Shown: positions 49,215-57,279 of the stretch, one piece after another
Position numbering within the stretch: position 1 is the first letter of the stretch
Layout of the letters: each line of letters starts with the position of its first letter
From: a virus
Virus record (IMG/VR): IMGVR_UViG_3300050035_000086
Location: 1 to 64,000 of that record
DNA: 64,000 nucleotides
Reading direction: 5' to 3' (one strand)
The notes under the pieces: model-generated
Told to the model about the DNA's origin: nothing
Databases searched by the model: none
The model's input: only the letters and a program-made list of their open reading frames with translations
Translations under genes and position numbers: made by a program

Positions 49215-50689
49215 TAAACCCTCGTCTGAATTGTACCAGTAACACCCCGGCGTCTGTCAACTATGTAGCTCGACAAAGCAGCATCTGATATAAACGCGTT
49301 TCTCTCGTGAAAACGGTCTGCTCCTCGGAGGGAGGACATCTGGTAGTGTGTCCCACCTGTCAACTCTTGAACAACCTCGTGGTGCAGGTGTCCGGTGAAG
49401 AAAGCACGGTAGATCGTCTCCGCCCACAACCTCGGTTCTTCCTTCGCCATTGTTGCCATGTACTGCGGAGGTTTGAGCGCCCCGTCCCCGTGGGCAAACC
49501 CCATCAACGTGTCCCCGTAGCAAGCGTATGCCCGAGTCTTGGCAGAAAACACAACTTCTACTGCGGGATCAGCTTGGTACTTGACCTGGAGGCACTTCAG
49601 CAAAGCTAGGCTGAGCAGCCGGTCATGATTGCCCGGGACAAAAAGTATCAGGACTGGGGCCACACTTCGAAGCATGTCAACATCTCGGAACGCAAGGTCT
49701 ACGCCCTCAGAGAAAATCTGCGCAGCGGTTCCATCCAGTTCTTGCGGTGTTCCGCGAGTCGTCCCTCCTTGGTCGTTGTCAATAGTCAGAAAATCATTTC
49801 CCGAGGTGTAGATAAACTTGTCAGGTTTTCCCTTGTCTGCCACGTCCTCCAAAAGTTTCGTCCTGGCGTAGACAAGACGCTCCTCTGCTTCTTTGCGGCT
49901 GAAGTTTTCTCCGGTCTCGACTTCCCAACCCGAACCTCCGTAATGAAGTTCTCCCGCGCTGGTGACTACTGCAAACGGATTTCGAGGAGACTTCAAATTA
50001 AACACAGGAGGAGTATATGCCGGGATGAGCGTAGACAAGTGGTCCTGCAACGGAACGATAAAGTTCTGTTCAAGATCATTCCACTTCTCGGCGTCTATCT
50101 TTGTCTGGTGCCAGCGTTTCTTCTCGAATCCTTCCCATACCGCCTGCCGCCTCTGTTGGAAAGCGTCATCTGCCAAGTCATCCACTTCCCGAGCCATGAC
50201 TTCTTCGCGGGTAAATGGCTCCGCTTCATGGGTCCAGCCATGCACTGCTTTAAGTTCTTGAAACTGGTCGCGGGGGATTGCAAAGCGACGACAAATTTCA
50301 TTGATCGTAGAAGGCTTTCCGTCCCAATCAGAGTATGCCTTCTTCATCGACCGGAATTTGACACCGTTGATGACTAAAGGTTTAGGACGACATTTTAGGA
50401 AAGTGATGTATGTGTCAGAATCTCCATTATACACGTATTTTTCGTTTTGTACCCACGTTCCTTCTGGCTCATCAAAGGATACCTCGTTGCTTTGAGTCGG
50501 ACCGTCCTCAATAGGCCACGGTTCGGCCTCTTCATTAAGAGGGAGAGGCCGCTGGAGGATTCGGTCCACAGTCTTATGGTGGAGACCAAACTGCTTAGCG
50601 ATCCAGCGATGAGACGCTTCGGGATTAAGGGTGGAGCACTCGTGTACCCGAGTCTTGAGTTCTTCTGGAACTGGTGTTGTCTTAGGCAT
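49214..50689 (-). CDS. metallophosphoesterase with N-terminal HTH
   Basis: 491 residues. Residues 15-45 (ASHRWIAKQFGLHHKTVDRI) form a helix-turn-helix. The C-terminal half is calcineurin-like, with FIYTSGNDFLTIDN near 297, VPGNHDRLLSLALL near 349, GFAHGDG near 400 and GHLHHE near 432. Such phage proteins act on nucleic acid or nucleotides. Confidence 0.85.
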   Translation of the reverse strand: MPKTTPVPEELKTRVHECSTLNPEASHRWIAKQFGLHHKTVDRILQRPLPLNEEAEPWPIEDGPTQSNEVSFDEPEGTWVQNEKYVYNGDSDTYITFLKCRPKPLVINGVKFRSMKKAYSDWDGKPSTINEICRRFAIPRDQFQELKAVHGWTHEAEPFTREEVMAREVDDLADDAFQQRRQAVWEGFEKKRWHQTKIDAEKWNDLEQNFIVPLQDHLSTLIPAYTPPVFNLKSPRNPFAVVTSAGELHYGGSGWEVETGENFSRKEAEERLVYARTKLLEDVADKGKPDKFIYTSGNDFLTIDNDQGGTTRGTPQELDGTAAQIFSEGVDLAFRDVDMLRSVAPVLILFVPGNHDRLLSLALLKCLQVKYQADPAVEVVFSAKTRAYACYGDTLMGFAHGDGALKPPQYMATMAKEEPRLWAETIYRAFFTGHLHHEVVQELTGGTHYQMSSLRGADRFHERNAFISDAALSSYIVDRRRGVTGTIQTRV

Positions 50690-51138
50690 TACTTAGTCTC
50701 CTTTTGAATCTCTTCCAGCATCCACAAAGCAGTCATTGTTTCCCCGTCTTGCAAACCATAAGTGTAGGTTGTAAGATCTTCCGTAGCGATGTGTCGAGTC
50801 ATATCTCGGGCCGCTCTGACTTTCAGTTTGGTAAGGATTTCGTCCGAGAGTTTTATACGGGGGTCTTCGTCCAGATAACGGACAAATTCATCAGAATATT
50901 CAGACCACGCATCTGTTACCCATGTAGTTCGAAAAAGTCCTATCAAACGAGGTTTGAACGTCCTTTTAATAACCGCTACACCAGATCGCAGGCCGCAAGT
51001 CGAACACACTTCTTCTTCGTCTGACCCGATAAACTGGTGCCACGAAACAGATTGAACGTGCCCGTTGGCACAAGCAAACCCAATTCTGTATGTTATCTCT
51101 GGATCGGGTTTAGGCGGGGAAGGCTTAAACCAACTCAT
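50689..51138 (-). CDS. hypothetical zinc-ribbon protein
   Basis: 149 residues. IGFACANGHVQSVSWHQFIG and EVCSTCGLRSG resemble a zinc ribbon. Stop and start overlap neighbours. A palindrome encodes VRYLD near residue 87. Not recognised. Confidence 0.6.
   Translation of the reverse strand: MSWFKPSPPKPDPEITYRIGFACANGHVQSVSWHQFIGSDEEEVCSTCGLRSGVAVIKRTFKPRLIGLFRTTWVTDAWSEYSDEFVRYLDEDPRIKLSDEILTKLKVRAARDMTRHIATEDLTTYTYGLQDGETMTALWMLEEIQKETK
50869..50883 (+). repeat. dispersed palindrome, one mismatch, in coding sequence
   Basis: GTCCAGATAACGGAC, read on the minus strand as VRYLD in the 50689 gene. Confidence 0.86.
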
Positions 51139-51308
51139 GCTTCCTCCTCGTATTCCGACCTGAAATATCTCAAACTACCTAATCCTCGCTCAATAATAAG
51201 TCTCTCTTTAAGAAGAGAAACTATTTCTCGGCGAAGAGCCAATGTTTTAGTCAGATTTTCTACTTTCCTCTGGGTGAGGAATAGTTCAGCTTCTCTGAGA
51301 ATATTCAT
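51135..51308 (-). CDS. small helical protein
   Basis: 57 residues, MNILREAELFLTQRKVENLT onward, strongly helical with alternating Leu. GAGGAGGAG site before the ATG, ATGA overlap with the next gene. Not recognised. Confidence 0.65.
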   Translation of the reverse strand: MNILREAELFLTQRKVENLTKTLALRREIVSLLKERLIIERGLGSLRYFRSEYEEEA

Positions 51309-51484
51309 TTCTCCTCCTCTTCAATATCAGCCTTCTCAGTAATCAAGAGGGCTACTCCTACTAGCGCGGAGAACCCGCCCAGCAGCCAGGAACGTTGGAT
51401 AAAGGCTTCTACCGCCGCTGCCCCAAATACAGAGGCGAGGATGGCTTCTACCGTTCGGCGTTCGAGTTTGATTTCGTGCATCAT
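51305..51484 (-). CDS. small membrane protein
   Basis: 59 residues from ATG 51484 behind GGAGG. One or two spans (AILASVFGAAAVEAF, LLGGFSALVGVALLI), acidic tail. Overlaps both neighbours. Function unknown. Confidence 0.6.
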   Translation of the reverse strand: MMHEIKLERRTVEAILASVFGAAAVEAFIQRSWLLGGFSALVGVALLITEKADIEEEEK

Positions 51485-51690
51485 CGGCCCTCCGCAAAAT
51501 AAACGACAATTCCCAGCAGAAGAATGAAGAGGAAAACCGCGAGGAAGATGCCAGCTCCGATCCAGATGGGGCTTAGCACCCACCACCAACTCCACGTAAT
51601 AAACCCCACTAGCTTGAGGGTAACGAAGATTAGGGTAAGCCATCCGCCGAGACCCACTCCTTGGTAAGAATTTACTGTTACGTTGCTCAT
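51481..51690 (-). CDS. two-span membrane protein of a common phage type
   Basis: 69 residues. GLGGWLTLIFVTLKLVGFIT and WSWWWVLSPIWIGAGIF match the small Trp-rich membrane proteins annotated Tmemb Fragile-X-F-like in many phages. GGAGACAGC before ATG. Role unknown. Confidence 0.75.
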   Translation of the reverse strand: MSNVTVNSYQGVGLGGWLTLIFVTLKLVGFITWSWWWVLSPIWIGAGIFLAVFLFILLLGIVVYFAEGR

Positions 51691-51839
51691 GCTGTCTCCT
51701 TGTGCTCTTCACAGCGCGCTGATCGAGAGGATAGATCGGCACCGCCTCTCTTGTCTTTCTTGAAAGCCCAGACGGTTGCGGGTTGTTGACAAACGGAGCA
51801 CTTACGAGGTGTCGAGTATTCTGAAATTGGTTTAGTCAT
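51687..51839 (-). CDS. small zinc-finger-like protein
   Basis: 50 residues: RKCSVCQQPATVWAFKKD then RCEEH, a CxxC plus C..H arrangement. Overlaps the downstream gene by ATGA. Not recognised. Confidence 0.6.
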   Translation of the reverse strand: MTKPISEYSTPRKCSVCQQPATVWAFKKDKRGGADLSSRSARCEEHKETA

Positions 51840-52303
51840 TTTGTCTCCTGTCCAGATAATGGACTTCCCTTCTGAAAGTTTTCGAGGTAGTCTGCGGCAG
51901 CACGTAGAAGTCGTGGATCGTCGCCAAACTTTTGAATCCCCGAATTTATTTGGTACGAAAGGAGCCCACGGACGCTCGCACGGAGTAGGTCTCTCTTGAC
52001 CTTTCGAATCACAAGTGATTTCTTCGCGTTGAAACCAACAAATTCAGACCCGTTATATGTTGCGACCGCTTCCCACCCCTCCTTGAGCTTGGTGGTCTCG
52101 ATCTTGACCTTCTTCCATGAGTGGTCATGGTCAACATGCAGACGCCGAGTTCCTGCGGGTTTTCCGCTTACCCAGCAAAGCCCGTTGCTCCTTCTAGCCA
52201 TCTCATCGTACTCGCGAAGAGTGATATTGTATGTCTTTTGGAGTCGGCGGTCGGCCTCCTTGTCGAGTTGTACTTTGGTCTTATGCTTTACTTTTCGTGT
52301 CAT
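51836..52303 (-). CDS. recombination endonuclease VII-like protein
   Basis: 155 residues from ATG 52303 behind AAGGAAG. NGLCWVSGKPAGTRRLHVDH with DHSWKK, and VRGLLSYQINSGIQKFGDDP plus LLRAAADYL, are the two halves of the endonuclease VII (HNH-type) family. It resolves branched DNA before packaging. The usual paired Cys of the zinc site are reduced to one visible Cys. Palindrome encodes PLSG near the C-terminus. Confidence 0.82.
   Translation of the reverse strand: MTRKVKHKTKVQLDKEADRRLQKTYNITLREYDEMARRSNGLCWVSGKPAGTRRLHVDHDHSWKKVKIETTKLKEGWEAVATYNGSEFVGFNAKKSLVIRKVKRDLLRASVRGLLSYQINSGIQKFGDDPRLLRAAADYLENFQKGSPLSGQETK
51850..51864 (+). repeat. dispersed palindrome, exact, in coding sequence
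   Basis: Exact copy, read on the minus strand as SPLSGQ at the end of the endonuclease VII gene. Confidence 0.95.
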
Positions 52304-52464
52304 AAACTTCCTTTCGAACAACGCCACTGGGCCGGAGACGTGACGCTCCAAATCTGTTTCATCGGCTTTCCACATGCCGGACAAAAAGGCGGTTGGTCGC
52401 TTATCTTGACCAGCTTCTCCGCCTTCTCTCCGCAGTATACGCATTGGTAGTTGTAAACCGGCAT
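52300..52464 (-). CDS. FmdB-like zinc ribbon protein
   Basis: 54 residues: MPVYNYQCVYCGEKAEKLVK, then FCPACGKPMKQIWS. CxxC pairs at 8-11 and 28-31 form a zinc ribbon of the FmdB regulatory type. ATGA overlap with endonuclease VII. Confidence 0.7.
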   Translation of the reverse strand: MPVYNYQCVYCGEKAEKLVKISDQPPFCPACGKPMKQIWSVTSPAQWRCSKGSL

Positions 52465-52626
52465 TTAGAACACCCTCGCAAGAGTATATCCAATTGAGGC
52501 CCCTACCAAAAGTCCAGCAATTGCCTCCCACCAACCAAAGTGGTAAACTTCGGTGGAGATCAAAGCAGAATGAATCTCCTCCATCTTTTCGTACAGCTCT
52601 TTGACAGTCAGTCTTTTCCTAGCCAT
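52465..52626 (-). CDS. small membrane-anchored protein
   Basis: 53 residues behind GGAGGTAAC. N-terminal helix KRLTVKELYEKMEEIHSALI, C-terminal span WWEAIAGLLVGASIGYTLA. Not recognised. Confidence 0.6.
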   Translation of the reverse strand: MARKRLTVKELYEKMEEIHSALISTEVYHFGWWEAIAGLLVGASIGYTLARVF

Positions 52627-52634
52627 GTTACCTC

Positions 52635-52841
52635 CTACTCGTTTTTCCAAATGGTGGTAATTTCCACATCGCGTCCATCTTGGTAGTCCCCGAGTATGGA
52701 AATGAAATCTTCTACCTTCAGCTTTTTGGCCTCCACTAAGGCGGCGTCCCAATCTTCCGCACCAATTTCTACCCCAACGTCAACCGATATTCTGCCGGTA
52801 ATACTGAAGGTCTTCAATTTAGAAGCTGTTTTTGTTGCCAT
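52635..52841 (-). CDS. hypothetical 68-residue protein
   Basis: AAGGAG site. Beta strand FSITGRISVDVGVEI then helix DWDAALVEAKKL, a compact alpha/beta domain. Not recognised. Confidence 0.65.
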   Translation of the reverse strand: MATKTASKLKTFSITGRISVDVGVEIGAEDWDAALVEAKKLKVEDFISILGDYQDGRDVEITTIWKNE

Positions 52842-52849
52842 GTTTCTCC

Positions 52850-53221
52850 TTATTTGACGAACACAAGTCCGCCAATGGTTGTGGTAATGTTATACCCTTT
52901 AGGCAATGAAGACTCGTCCAGTTCGGGTTTGGGGGCAAAGTAGATAGCCCCTCCGGTTACGTCCGACACCAGCTTCGAGGTAACCGAATCGATCCTGGAC
53001 AGTAGCTGCTGGAACTGAGGGTCTCTCGTGTCGGGAAACTCGCCCGGGTTTTCTTCGAGCCAACGCCAACAGTTTTCATAGAGGTCTCCGTCATACCAAC
53101 CAGCCGCTGCCCGATTCAGGAACACTTGGCAGACCGCCAGCATTGTCTGGTGGAGTTCTGTCTTGGCGGCGCGCCAACAAGCAAGGGCTACTTGACTCTG
53201 TTTGAAGTCTGTCCCGGTCAC
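52850..53221 (-). CDS. cell-wall-hydrolase (SleB)-like protein
   Basis: 123 residues. ALACWRAAKTELHQTMLAVC, QVFLNRA and DPQFQQLLSRIDSV with GGAIYFAP follow the SleB-type hydrolase layout (A-x-x-E, V-x-x-V-x-x-N-R, late G-A-x-x-F). The position of the catalytic Glu (in KTEL) fits. It could be the endolysin, though it lies in the minus-strand block far from the holin-like gene. Moderate confidence. Confidence 0.55.
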   Translation of the reverse strand: MTGTDFKQSQVALACWRAAKTELHQTMLAVCQVFLNRAAAGWYDGDLYENCWRWLEENPGEFPDTRDPQFQQLLSRIDSVTSKLVSDVTGGAIYFAPKPELDESSLPKGYNITTTIGGLVFVK

Positions 53222-53535
53222 TGACCCTCCTGTCCATTATCTGGACTCGGCTCCGTCCAAGGTTCAACTGGTTTCCGTGTGGAAATATCCACCACCGGGG
53301 TCTGCTTGATATCGTACCCAAGCGGAAGGAAGTACATCGCCGCGTGTAGTTGGCAGCAGAAGGACTTCGTAACTCCTCCCTGGTTGAAGATTACTAGGTA
53401 CTGAGCTTCGGAAGGAGCCTGCGCTTTTCCACTTTCAACATCATCCTTACACCATTGTATCCGAAGAGCGGCGTTTTGTCCAGCTTTACATTCTGGATAA
53501 TCACAAATAACTTCGATTGTGTTTCGAATGCCCAT
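53218..53535 (-). CDS. hypothetical protein with Cys pairs
   Basis: 105 residues. EVICDYPECKAGQNAALRIQ and SFCCQLHAAMYFL hold Cys/His that could bind zinc. C-terminus contains the palindrome-encoded SPDNGQ. ATGA overlap with the hydrolase-like gene. Not recognised. Confidence 0.6.
   Translation of the reverse strand: MGIRNTIEVICDYPECKAGQNAALRIQWCKDDVESGKAQAPSEAQYLVIFNQGGVTKSFCCQLHAAMYFLPLGYDIKQTPVVDISTRKPVEPWTEPSPDNGQEGQ
53232..53246 (-). repeat. dispersed palindrome, exact, in coding sequence
   Basis: Exact copy, read on the minus strand as SPDNGQ near the end of the 53218 gene. Confidence 0.95.
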
Positions 53536-53543
53536 TATCCCTC

Positions 53544-53927
53544 CTAATATTTCTTCCCATTAGCCTTCATCCGGTTCTCCCGCTTGTGGTCTTCGCGAGT
53601 CTTATTGTATTCCAATTTCTCCGCGTAAGCCCCACCCAGGTCCATCCCCAGTCCAGCAGCAATATCAAAGATTCGGATGACGGCGTCAGCAAGCTCTACT
53701 TCAATCATTTTCCGGTGAGGAAGGTGGTCATCCATCAAGTTCTTCCGATGTCCCTCCATCGCCTCGCTAATTTCGCTGTGGACTAGACATAGAAGTTCTC
53801 CCACATTTCGTTCGGTCGGTTTTCCAGTTTCCAAATCTACCCACCACTTTTGATTAATCTCGTGAACTTCCTGGGCGAGATCGTTTATGATCGCTGCTGC
53901 AAACTTTACTTGATAGTCTTCTGACAT
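53544..53927 (-). CDS. MazG-like nucleotide pyrophosphohydrolase
   Basis: 127 residues. ELLCLVHSEISEAMEGHRKN at 43-62 and EVELADAVIRIFDIAAGLGM near 75-94 carry the E-x-x-E-x12-28-E-x-x-D metal signature of all-alpha NTP pyrophosphohydrolases. It would hydrolyse dNTPs or ppGpp-like molecules. Start overlaps the sigma-like gene (TAATG). Confidence 0.85.
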   Translation of the reverse strand: MSEDYQVKFAAAIINDLAQEVHEINQKWWVDLETGKPTERNVGELLCLVHSEISEAMEGHRKNLMDDHLPHRKMIEVELADAVIRIFDIAAGLGMDLGGAYAEKLEYNKTREDHKRENRMKANGKKY

Positions 53928-54439
53928 TATTCCACCTCGAAATATTTCTTCAGATTTTTGATCCCGCTATCTACTAGGTTCGCTACCTGTCTGCGGCTGA
54001 TTCCAAAATCTCCGGCGGTCTCTCGCTGTGACTTCCCGTCTACGAACACGTTGTAGATTACTCTGTACTCATCCAAAGGAAGACTATAAATAGCCCCATA
54101 CAATTCTTCGTCTGAGACCTCTGCAACCGGCTGCGGTATCTTCTCAGCTTGGTGCATAATCTTGGGCAAGGAGAGCGACACCAGCCGGGGTCCGGGATCT
54201 TCCTTGGTGCGCTGTGGGTGCTGCCCAGTTCGCCACAAGTCTGTGATCCGGCTTCGGCAAATTCGAGCGGCGTAAGCCTCTCCTTTTCCCTTGTCTATAC
54301 CTTTTTGAACGTGATACTTCTTTTCAAGCAAGGCTACGTAGCACTCCTGGCTCAGGTCTTCCCTCTGATCGGCGGGGATTTTAAGCCGCGAAAGAACTCG
54401 CTCGATTACCGATTTGTATTTAAGAACGTCAATGTCCAT
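53927..54439 (-). CDS. sigma-factor-like transcription protein
   Basis: 170 residues. DQREDLSQECYVALLEKK near 19-36 and AARICRSRITDLWR near 57-70 resemble sigma region 2; LPLDEYRVIYNVFVDGKSQR with ETAGDFGISRRQVANLVDSG at 120-159 is a region-4 helix-turn-helix. Probably redirects host RNA polymerase to phage promoters. It could also be a T4 gp55-like or terminase-type HTH protein. Confidence 0.72.
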   Translation of the reverse strand: MDIDVLKYKSVIERVLSRLKIPADQREDLSQECYVALLEKKYHVQKGIDKGKGEAYAARICRSRITDLWRTGQHPQRTKEDPGPRLVSLSLPKIMHQAEKIPQPVAEVSDEELYGAIYSLPLDEYRVIYNVFVDGKSQRETAGDFGISRRQVANLVDSGIKNLKKYFEVE

Positions 54440-54440
54440 T

Positions 54441-54803
54441 TTATTCCTTGGGACTCAATTTTGCTGTTTGCCATCTTCTGTCTTTGTGTGCCGCATCTGG
54501 CCCCGTTTGATGGCATGACCGGCATAGTGCCTCACAATTTGTTAAACTTACTTCCCCACCAGACCCCTTCGGGACCCTTTCGTTCATCTCACCACTTACC
54601 CAAGTGATTGTTCTTCCACACTTTTCGCACTCGAAGTTTCCAGATAATGGATTCCAACACCTACGGAATACTTGCTTACGAATTCCCCCCACTGCCTCCG
54701 CCTTGGTCATTTCTACCGTGGGGTAGTTCAACCGCTGCTTGTCTCGGAAGATACGAATTGGGAGACCGGTTTCGCCGAGTTCTACGCGGACGGTTTTAGT
54801 CAT
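54441..54803 (-). CDS. HNH-type nuclease domain protein
   Basis: 120 residues from ATG 54803 behind AAAGGG. FECEKCGRTITWVSGEMNER, VPKGSGGEVSLTNCEALCRS and CHQTGPDA match the zinc-bound HNH fold of small phage nucleases, although the first His is replaced (NERVPKGSGG). Palindrome encodes NPLSGN. Confidence 0.72.
   Translation of the reverse strand: MTKTVRVELGETGLPIRIFRDKQRLNYPTVEMTKAEAVGGIRKQVFRRCWNPLSGNFECEKCGRTITWVSGEMNERVPKGSGGEVSLTNCEALCRSCHQTGPDAAHKDRRWQTAKLSPKE
54638..54652 (+). repeat. dispersed palindrome, two mismatches, in coding sequence
   Basis: TTCCAGATAATGGAT, read on the minus strand as NPLSGN in the HNH gene. Confidence 0.82.
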
Positions 54804-54990
54804 ATCGATAATCCCTTTGTCCCAAGTACGTTCGGATTTCAGCATCTACCGTTCGAGAAATATAGTCTCCAACCCAGTCACCAAATGTTATGAGGCGTCC
54901 ATCTTCCGTTTCAATAGGTGGCATCGAATCCAGATACTTGAAAACCTGCTCGGGTGTCGATCTAATGCGGTACATTTCCCGGTCAATCAT
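54796..54990 (-). CDS. hypothetical 64-residue protein
   Basis: MIDREMYRIRSTPEQVFKYL onward, acidic, alpha/beta. Overlaps both neighbours by 8 bp. Not recognised. Confidence 0.55.
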   Translation of the reverse strand: MIDREMYRIRSTPEQVFKYLDSMPPIETEDGRLITFGDWVGDYISRTVDAEIRTYLGQRDYRYD

Positions 54991-55186
54991 TCATACTCCT
55001 TATTACCCCAAATACCAGACATATCCCATATAGTTGGAGTTGTTTGCTTTCTGGAAATATATTTTGGGTAAGAACAAAGTTAAGAGCTAAGAGGACAAAG
55101 AACAACGATCCGGAGTCCGCCAGAACACGAGAGGTGTGCCTAAGCACTCCAGAAACCCCCGCTAAAATGGAATCAGTTTTTGACAT
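54983..55186 (-). CDS. small two-span membrane protein
   Basis: 67 residues with spans at about 28-40 (LFFVLLALNFVL) and 50-62 (LQLYGICLVFGVI). Overlaps both neighbours. Not recognised. Confidence 0.55.
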   Translation of the reverse strand: MSKTDSILAGVSGVLRHTSRVLADSGSLFFVLLALNFVLTQNIFPESKQLQLYGICLVFGVIRSMND

Positions 55187-55901
55187 CGCTTAGTTCTCCT
55201 CTCCAAGTTGAAACCGATTCTCGAACTGCCGCTAAGAATACCTGTTTGTGCAACTCATGCTCCGACTCGGACGTGATCTCCAGCACTTGTTTCCCCAACT
55301 TCCAGAACTCGTCTATCTCTTTTCTCTCGTCTGGCGTAGCGTAGAACCCGGGAAGCTCCAACCAAAGCCCAGAGGGAAGCTCGTGGACATGAAGAAGCTC
55401 ATTTACCTTGACCCGAAGCTGGGCTGCTGTTACTTTGGGGCGAAGAGCGTAGTCCATTATCTGGACAGTATAGCATCCGTTTCCATCACCATCTTCATTA
55501 TCCGTATCGTTGATTTCTGCGTGTACGTTTCCGTCGTTCTGGACCAGTCGTCTCAATTCATGAGCTTTAGTAATCCCAATCTCTTCCAACTTGCTCTCAG
55601 AAATATGCGGAAGCAAAACTTCAGCTACAGACAGTATAGCATACAATTGTGACCTACGTCTATCTATTTTTTCGCGAATCGTCTCCAAGTAGGAAGAAAA
55701 CCGGTCAAAACCGTAGGCTATCCAGTACTGCTGTAGCTTTACCTCCCGGAGAAGAGAACCGAGGCGGGCATAGGAATGGGAAAGTCTCTCTTCGTGGGAG
55801 CATATCTGACCGATGAGTGCATCAATTTCCTTTCCTTTTACGAGAGCGTCTTCCTGGTTTAGAGGAGGAAGGTAGGAAGGTATTGTCTGAATTTCGTTCA
55901 T
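55173..55901 (-). CDS. hypothetical helical protein, possibly DNA-binding
   Basis: 242 residues. LGSLLREVKLQQYWIAYGFD, YLETIREKIDRRRSQLYAIL and LEEIGITKAHELRRLV resemble the helical DNA-binding cores of ParB/DUF3102-like proteins. A palindrome encodes VQIMD in the acidic linker. Stop and start overlap neighbours. Confidence 0.55.
   Translation of the reverse strand: MNEIQTIPSYLPPLNQEDALVKGKEIDALIGQICSHEERLSHSYARLGSLLREVKLQQYWIAYGFDRFSSYLETIREKIDRRRSQLYAILSVAEVLLPHISESKLEEIGITKAHELRRLVQNDGNVHAEINDTDNEDGDGNGCYTVQIMDYALRPKVTAAQLRVKVNELLHVHELPSGLWLELPGFYATPDERKEIDEFWKLGKQVLEITSESEHELHKQVFLAAVRESVSTWRGELSDVKN
55452..55466 (-). repeat. dispersed palindrome, exact, in coding sequence
   Basis: Exact copy, read on the minus strand as VQIMD in the 55173 gene. 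Confidence 0.95.
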
Positions 55902-56980
55902 TACTTCGTCTCCTTCTTCCCCGCCATCGGCATTACCAAAGTAGTCATATTTCCGGATTCCAGACGTATCGGCTTGTTCTTGTCTACTAGACCCAAAGTA
56001 GCCTCTTCCCCCGCTTTTGCCAAGAATGCGGACAGATACTTGGCCTTAACCCTCAGATTCGAGACAGTTACCGGCTGAAACAAGGGGTCCGGGTCGATCT
56101 GTTCGTAGGGCGCTTCGTCTGAGGCGGTTGATCCTACTCCAGTATTTCTATATTGTACCACACCTTCGGCGAATTGTAAATCTATTCCTCCTTGATCTAT
56201 AGATTCGTCAATTAAAGTCTCAACCGTACGGAGAGCAGCTACCCACTCCTCCGTCTTGAATCCGAACTTGAGCTTCGAAGGAATTGCCAGAAGCCCGTCA
56301 AAATTCGGGAACGTCTGGGTCGGTTTGGAAGCGAATACGCGGATTCCTCCCGACTGGGCGTACAGGTGCGTATTGGATTCCCCGAGGGAGATCGTACCGT
56401 CCATTATCTGGACTATTGCAGCCGCCGGGAGATTCAACGTCATCTTGAATTCGAACGGGACTGAGTTGCCCACGGTCGCCACGGTAAGCACGTTCGCGTC
56501 TGTCCCCACAATTCGATAGCCGGATGGAGATTCTTCCTCGATACCCAAAGGCAGGCTCTGGAGCAGGACAACACCGCCGAACGCCGAAGCCTTATTAGGA
56601 GACGCCGAAGCAACAGCAATAGACAGGGCCTTCTTGAGATCGACAGAAGCCAGTTCCAGGACCTTGGTAGGAGGCTCGGGAATCTTGAGAGGCTTGATAT
56701 CCTGGATTTCCAATTCGATCTTCGCGCGCGCCGACTTCAGAGACAGGAGCTTCTCTTCCTTGGCGATCTCGACTTGTCCGGACATTCGACCTACGACCTG
56801 AGAAAGCTTCTTTCCGTTGACCGAGAAAGTTCCCCCTAGTCCGGATAATGGACTTTCTGAGACAACCCAAATGTCACTATCCTGGGCGCTTATGCCGTGC
56901 TCTCCGATTTGGTAGAACTCGGTACGAACCGGCGAGAACACCCTAAGACTTTTCTTTAGCTCTGTGGCGACTATGTTCAC
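55901..56980 (-). CDS. DNA polymerase sliding clamp (beta-clamp-like)
   Basis: 359 residues in three repeats as in bacterial DnaN. GGTFSVNGKKLSQVVGRMSG with LLSLKSARAKIELEI, SGYRIVGTDANVLTVA with FEFKMTLNLPAAAIV, and VKAKYLSAFLAKAG with TTLVMPMAG mark the domains and the final V-x-P-M pattern. It would tether the replicase. Two palindrome copies encode VQIMD and SPLSG. Confidence 0.85.
   Translation of the reverse strand: MNIVATELKKSLRVFSPVRTEFYQIGEHGISAQDSDIWVVSESPLSGLGGTFSVNGKKLSQVVGRMSGQVEIAKEEKLLSLKSARAKIELEIQDIKPLKIPEPPTKVLELASVDLKKALSIAVASASPNKASAFGGVVLLQSLPLGIEEESPSGYRIVGTDANVLTVATVGNSVPFEFKMTLNLPAAAIVQIMDGTISLGESNTHLYAQSGGIRVFASKPTQTFPNFDGLLAIPSKLKFGFKTEEWVAALRTVETLIDESIDQGGIDLQFAEGVVQYRNTGVGSTASDEAPYEQIDPDPLFQPVTVSNLRVKAKYLSAFLAKAGEEATLGLVDKNKPIRLESGNMTTLVMPMAGKKETK
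56399..56413 (-). repeat. dispersed palindrome, exact, in clamp gene
   Basis: Exact copy, read on the minus strand as VQIMD. Confidence 0.95.
56839..56853 (+). repeat. dispersed palindrome, one mismatch, in clamp gene
   Basis: GTCCGGATAATGGAC, read on the minus strand as SPLSG. Confidence 0.88.
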
Positions 56981-57279
56981 TGATTATCCCTTTCATATCT
57001 TGCTTCTTCTAGCCACCCTTCAACCGGCATAGAGAATCGAGTGAGTCGGTCCCTAGATTCGTTGCATAATTCTAAGGCTCGAAATAGAAGATCTCTATCT
57101 GGACTGCCGAGAGATTCTTCTCTGTAGATCATTTTCTGAATCTCAGACAACGGCTTTCCAAATAGGGTGTTCCCAGGGTCGGACATAATCTCTTCTATAA
57201 GTCTTTCGCGTGATCGAAAGCTACCCAGCGATGCGTTGCCCACATTTTCTCGATCTCCTAAATCCTCATTCAAACCCAT
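56977..57279 (-). CDS. hypothetical 100-residue protein
   Basis: From ATG 57279 behind GAGGAGG. Helical and charged (RERLIEEIMSDPGNTLFGKP). ATGA overlap with the clamp gene. Not recognised. Confidence 0.6.
   Translation of the reverse strand: MGLNEDLGDRENVGNASLGSFRSRERLIEEIMSDPGNTLFGKPLSEIQKMIYREESLGSPDRDLLFRALELCNESRDRLTRFSMPVEGWLEEARYERDNQ

Noticed and set aside
49625-50377. 250-codon plus-strand ORF over the metallophosphoesterase gene
   Set aside because: Antisense to a gene with clear catalytic motifs; odd composition, no good start.
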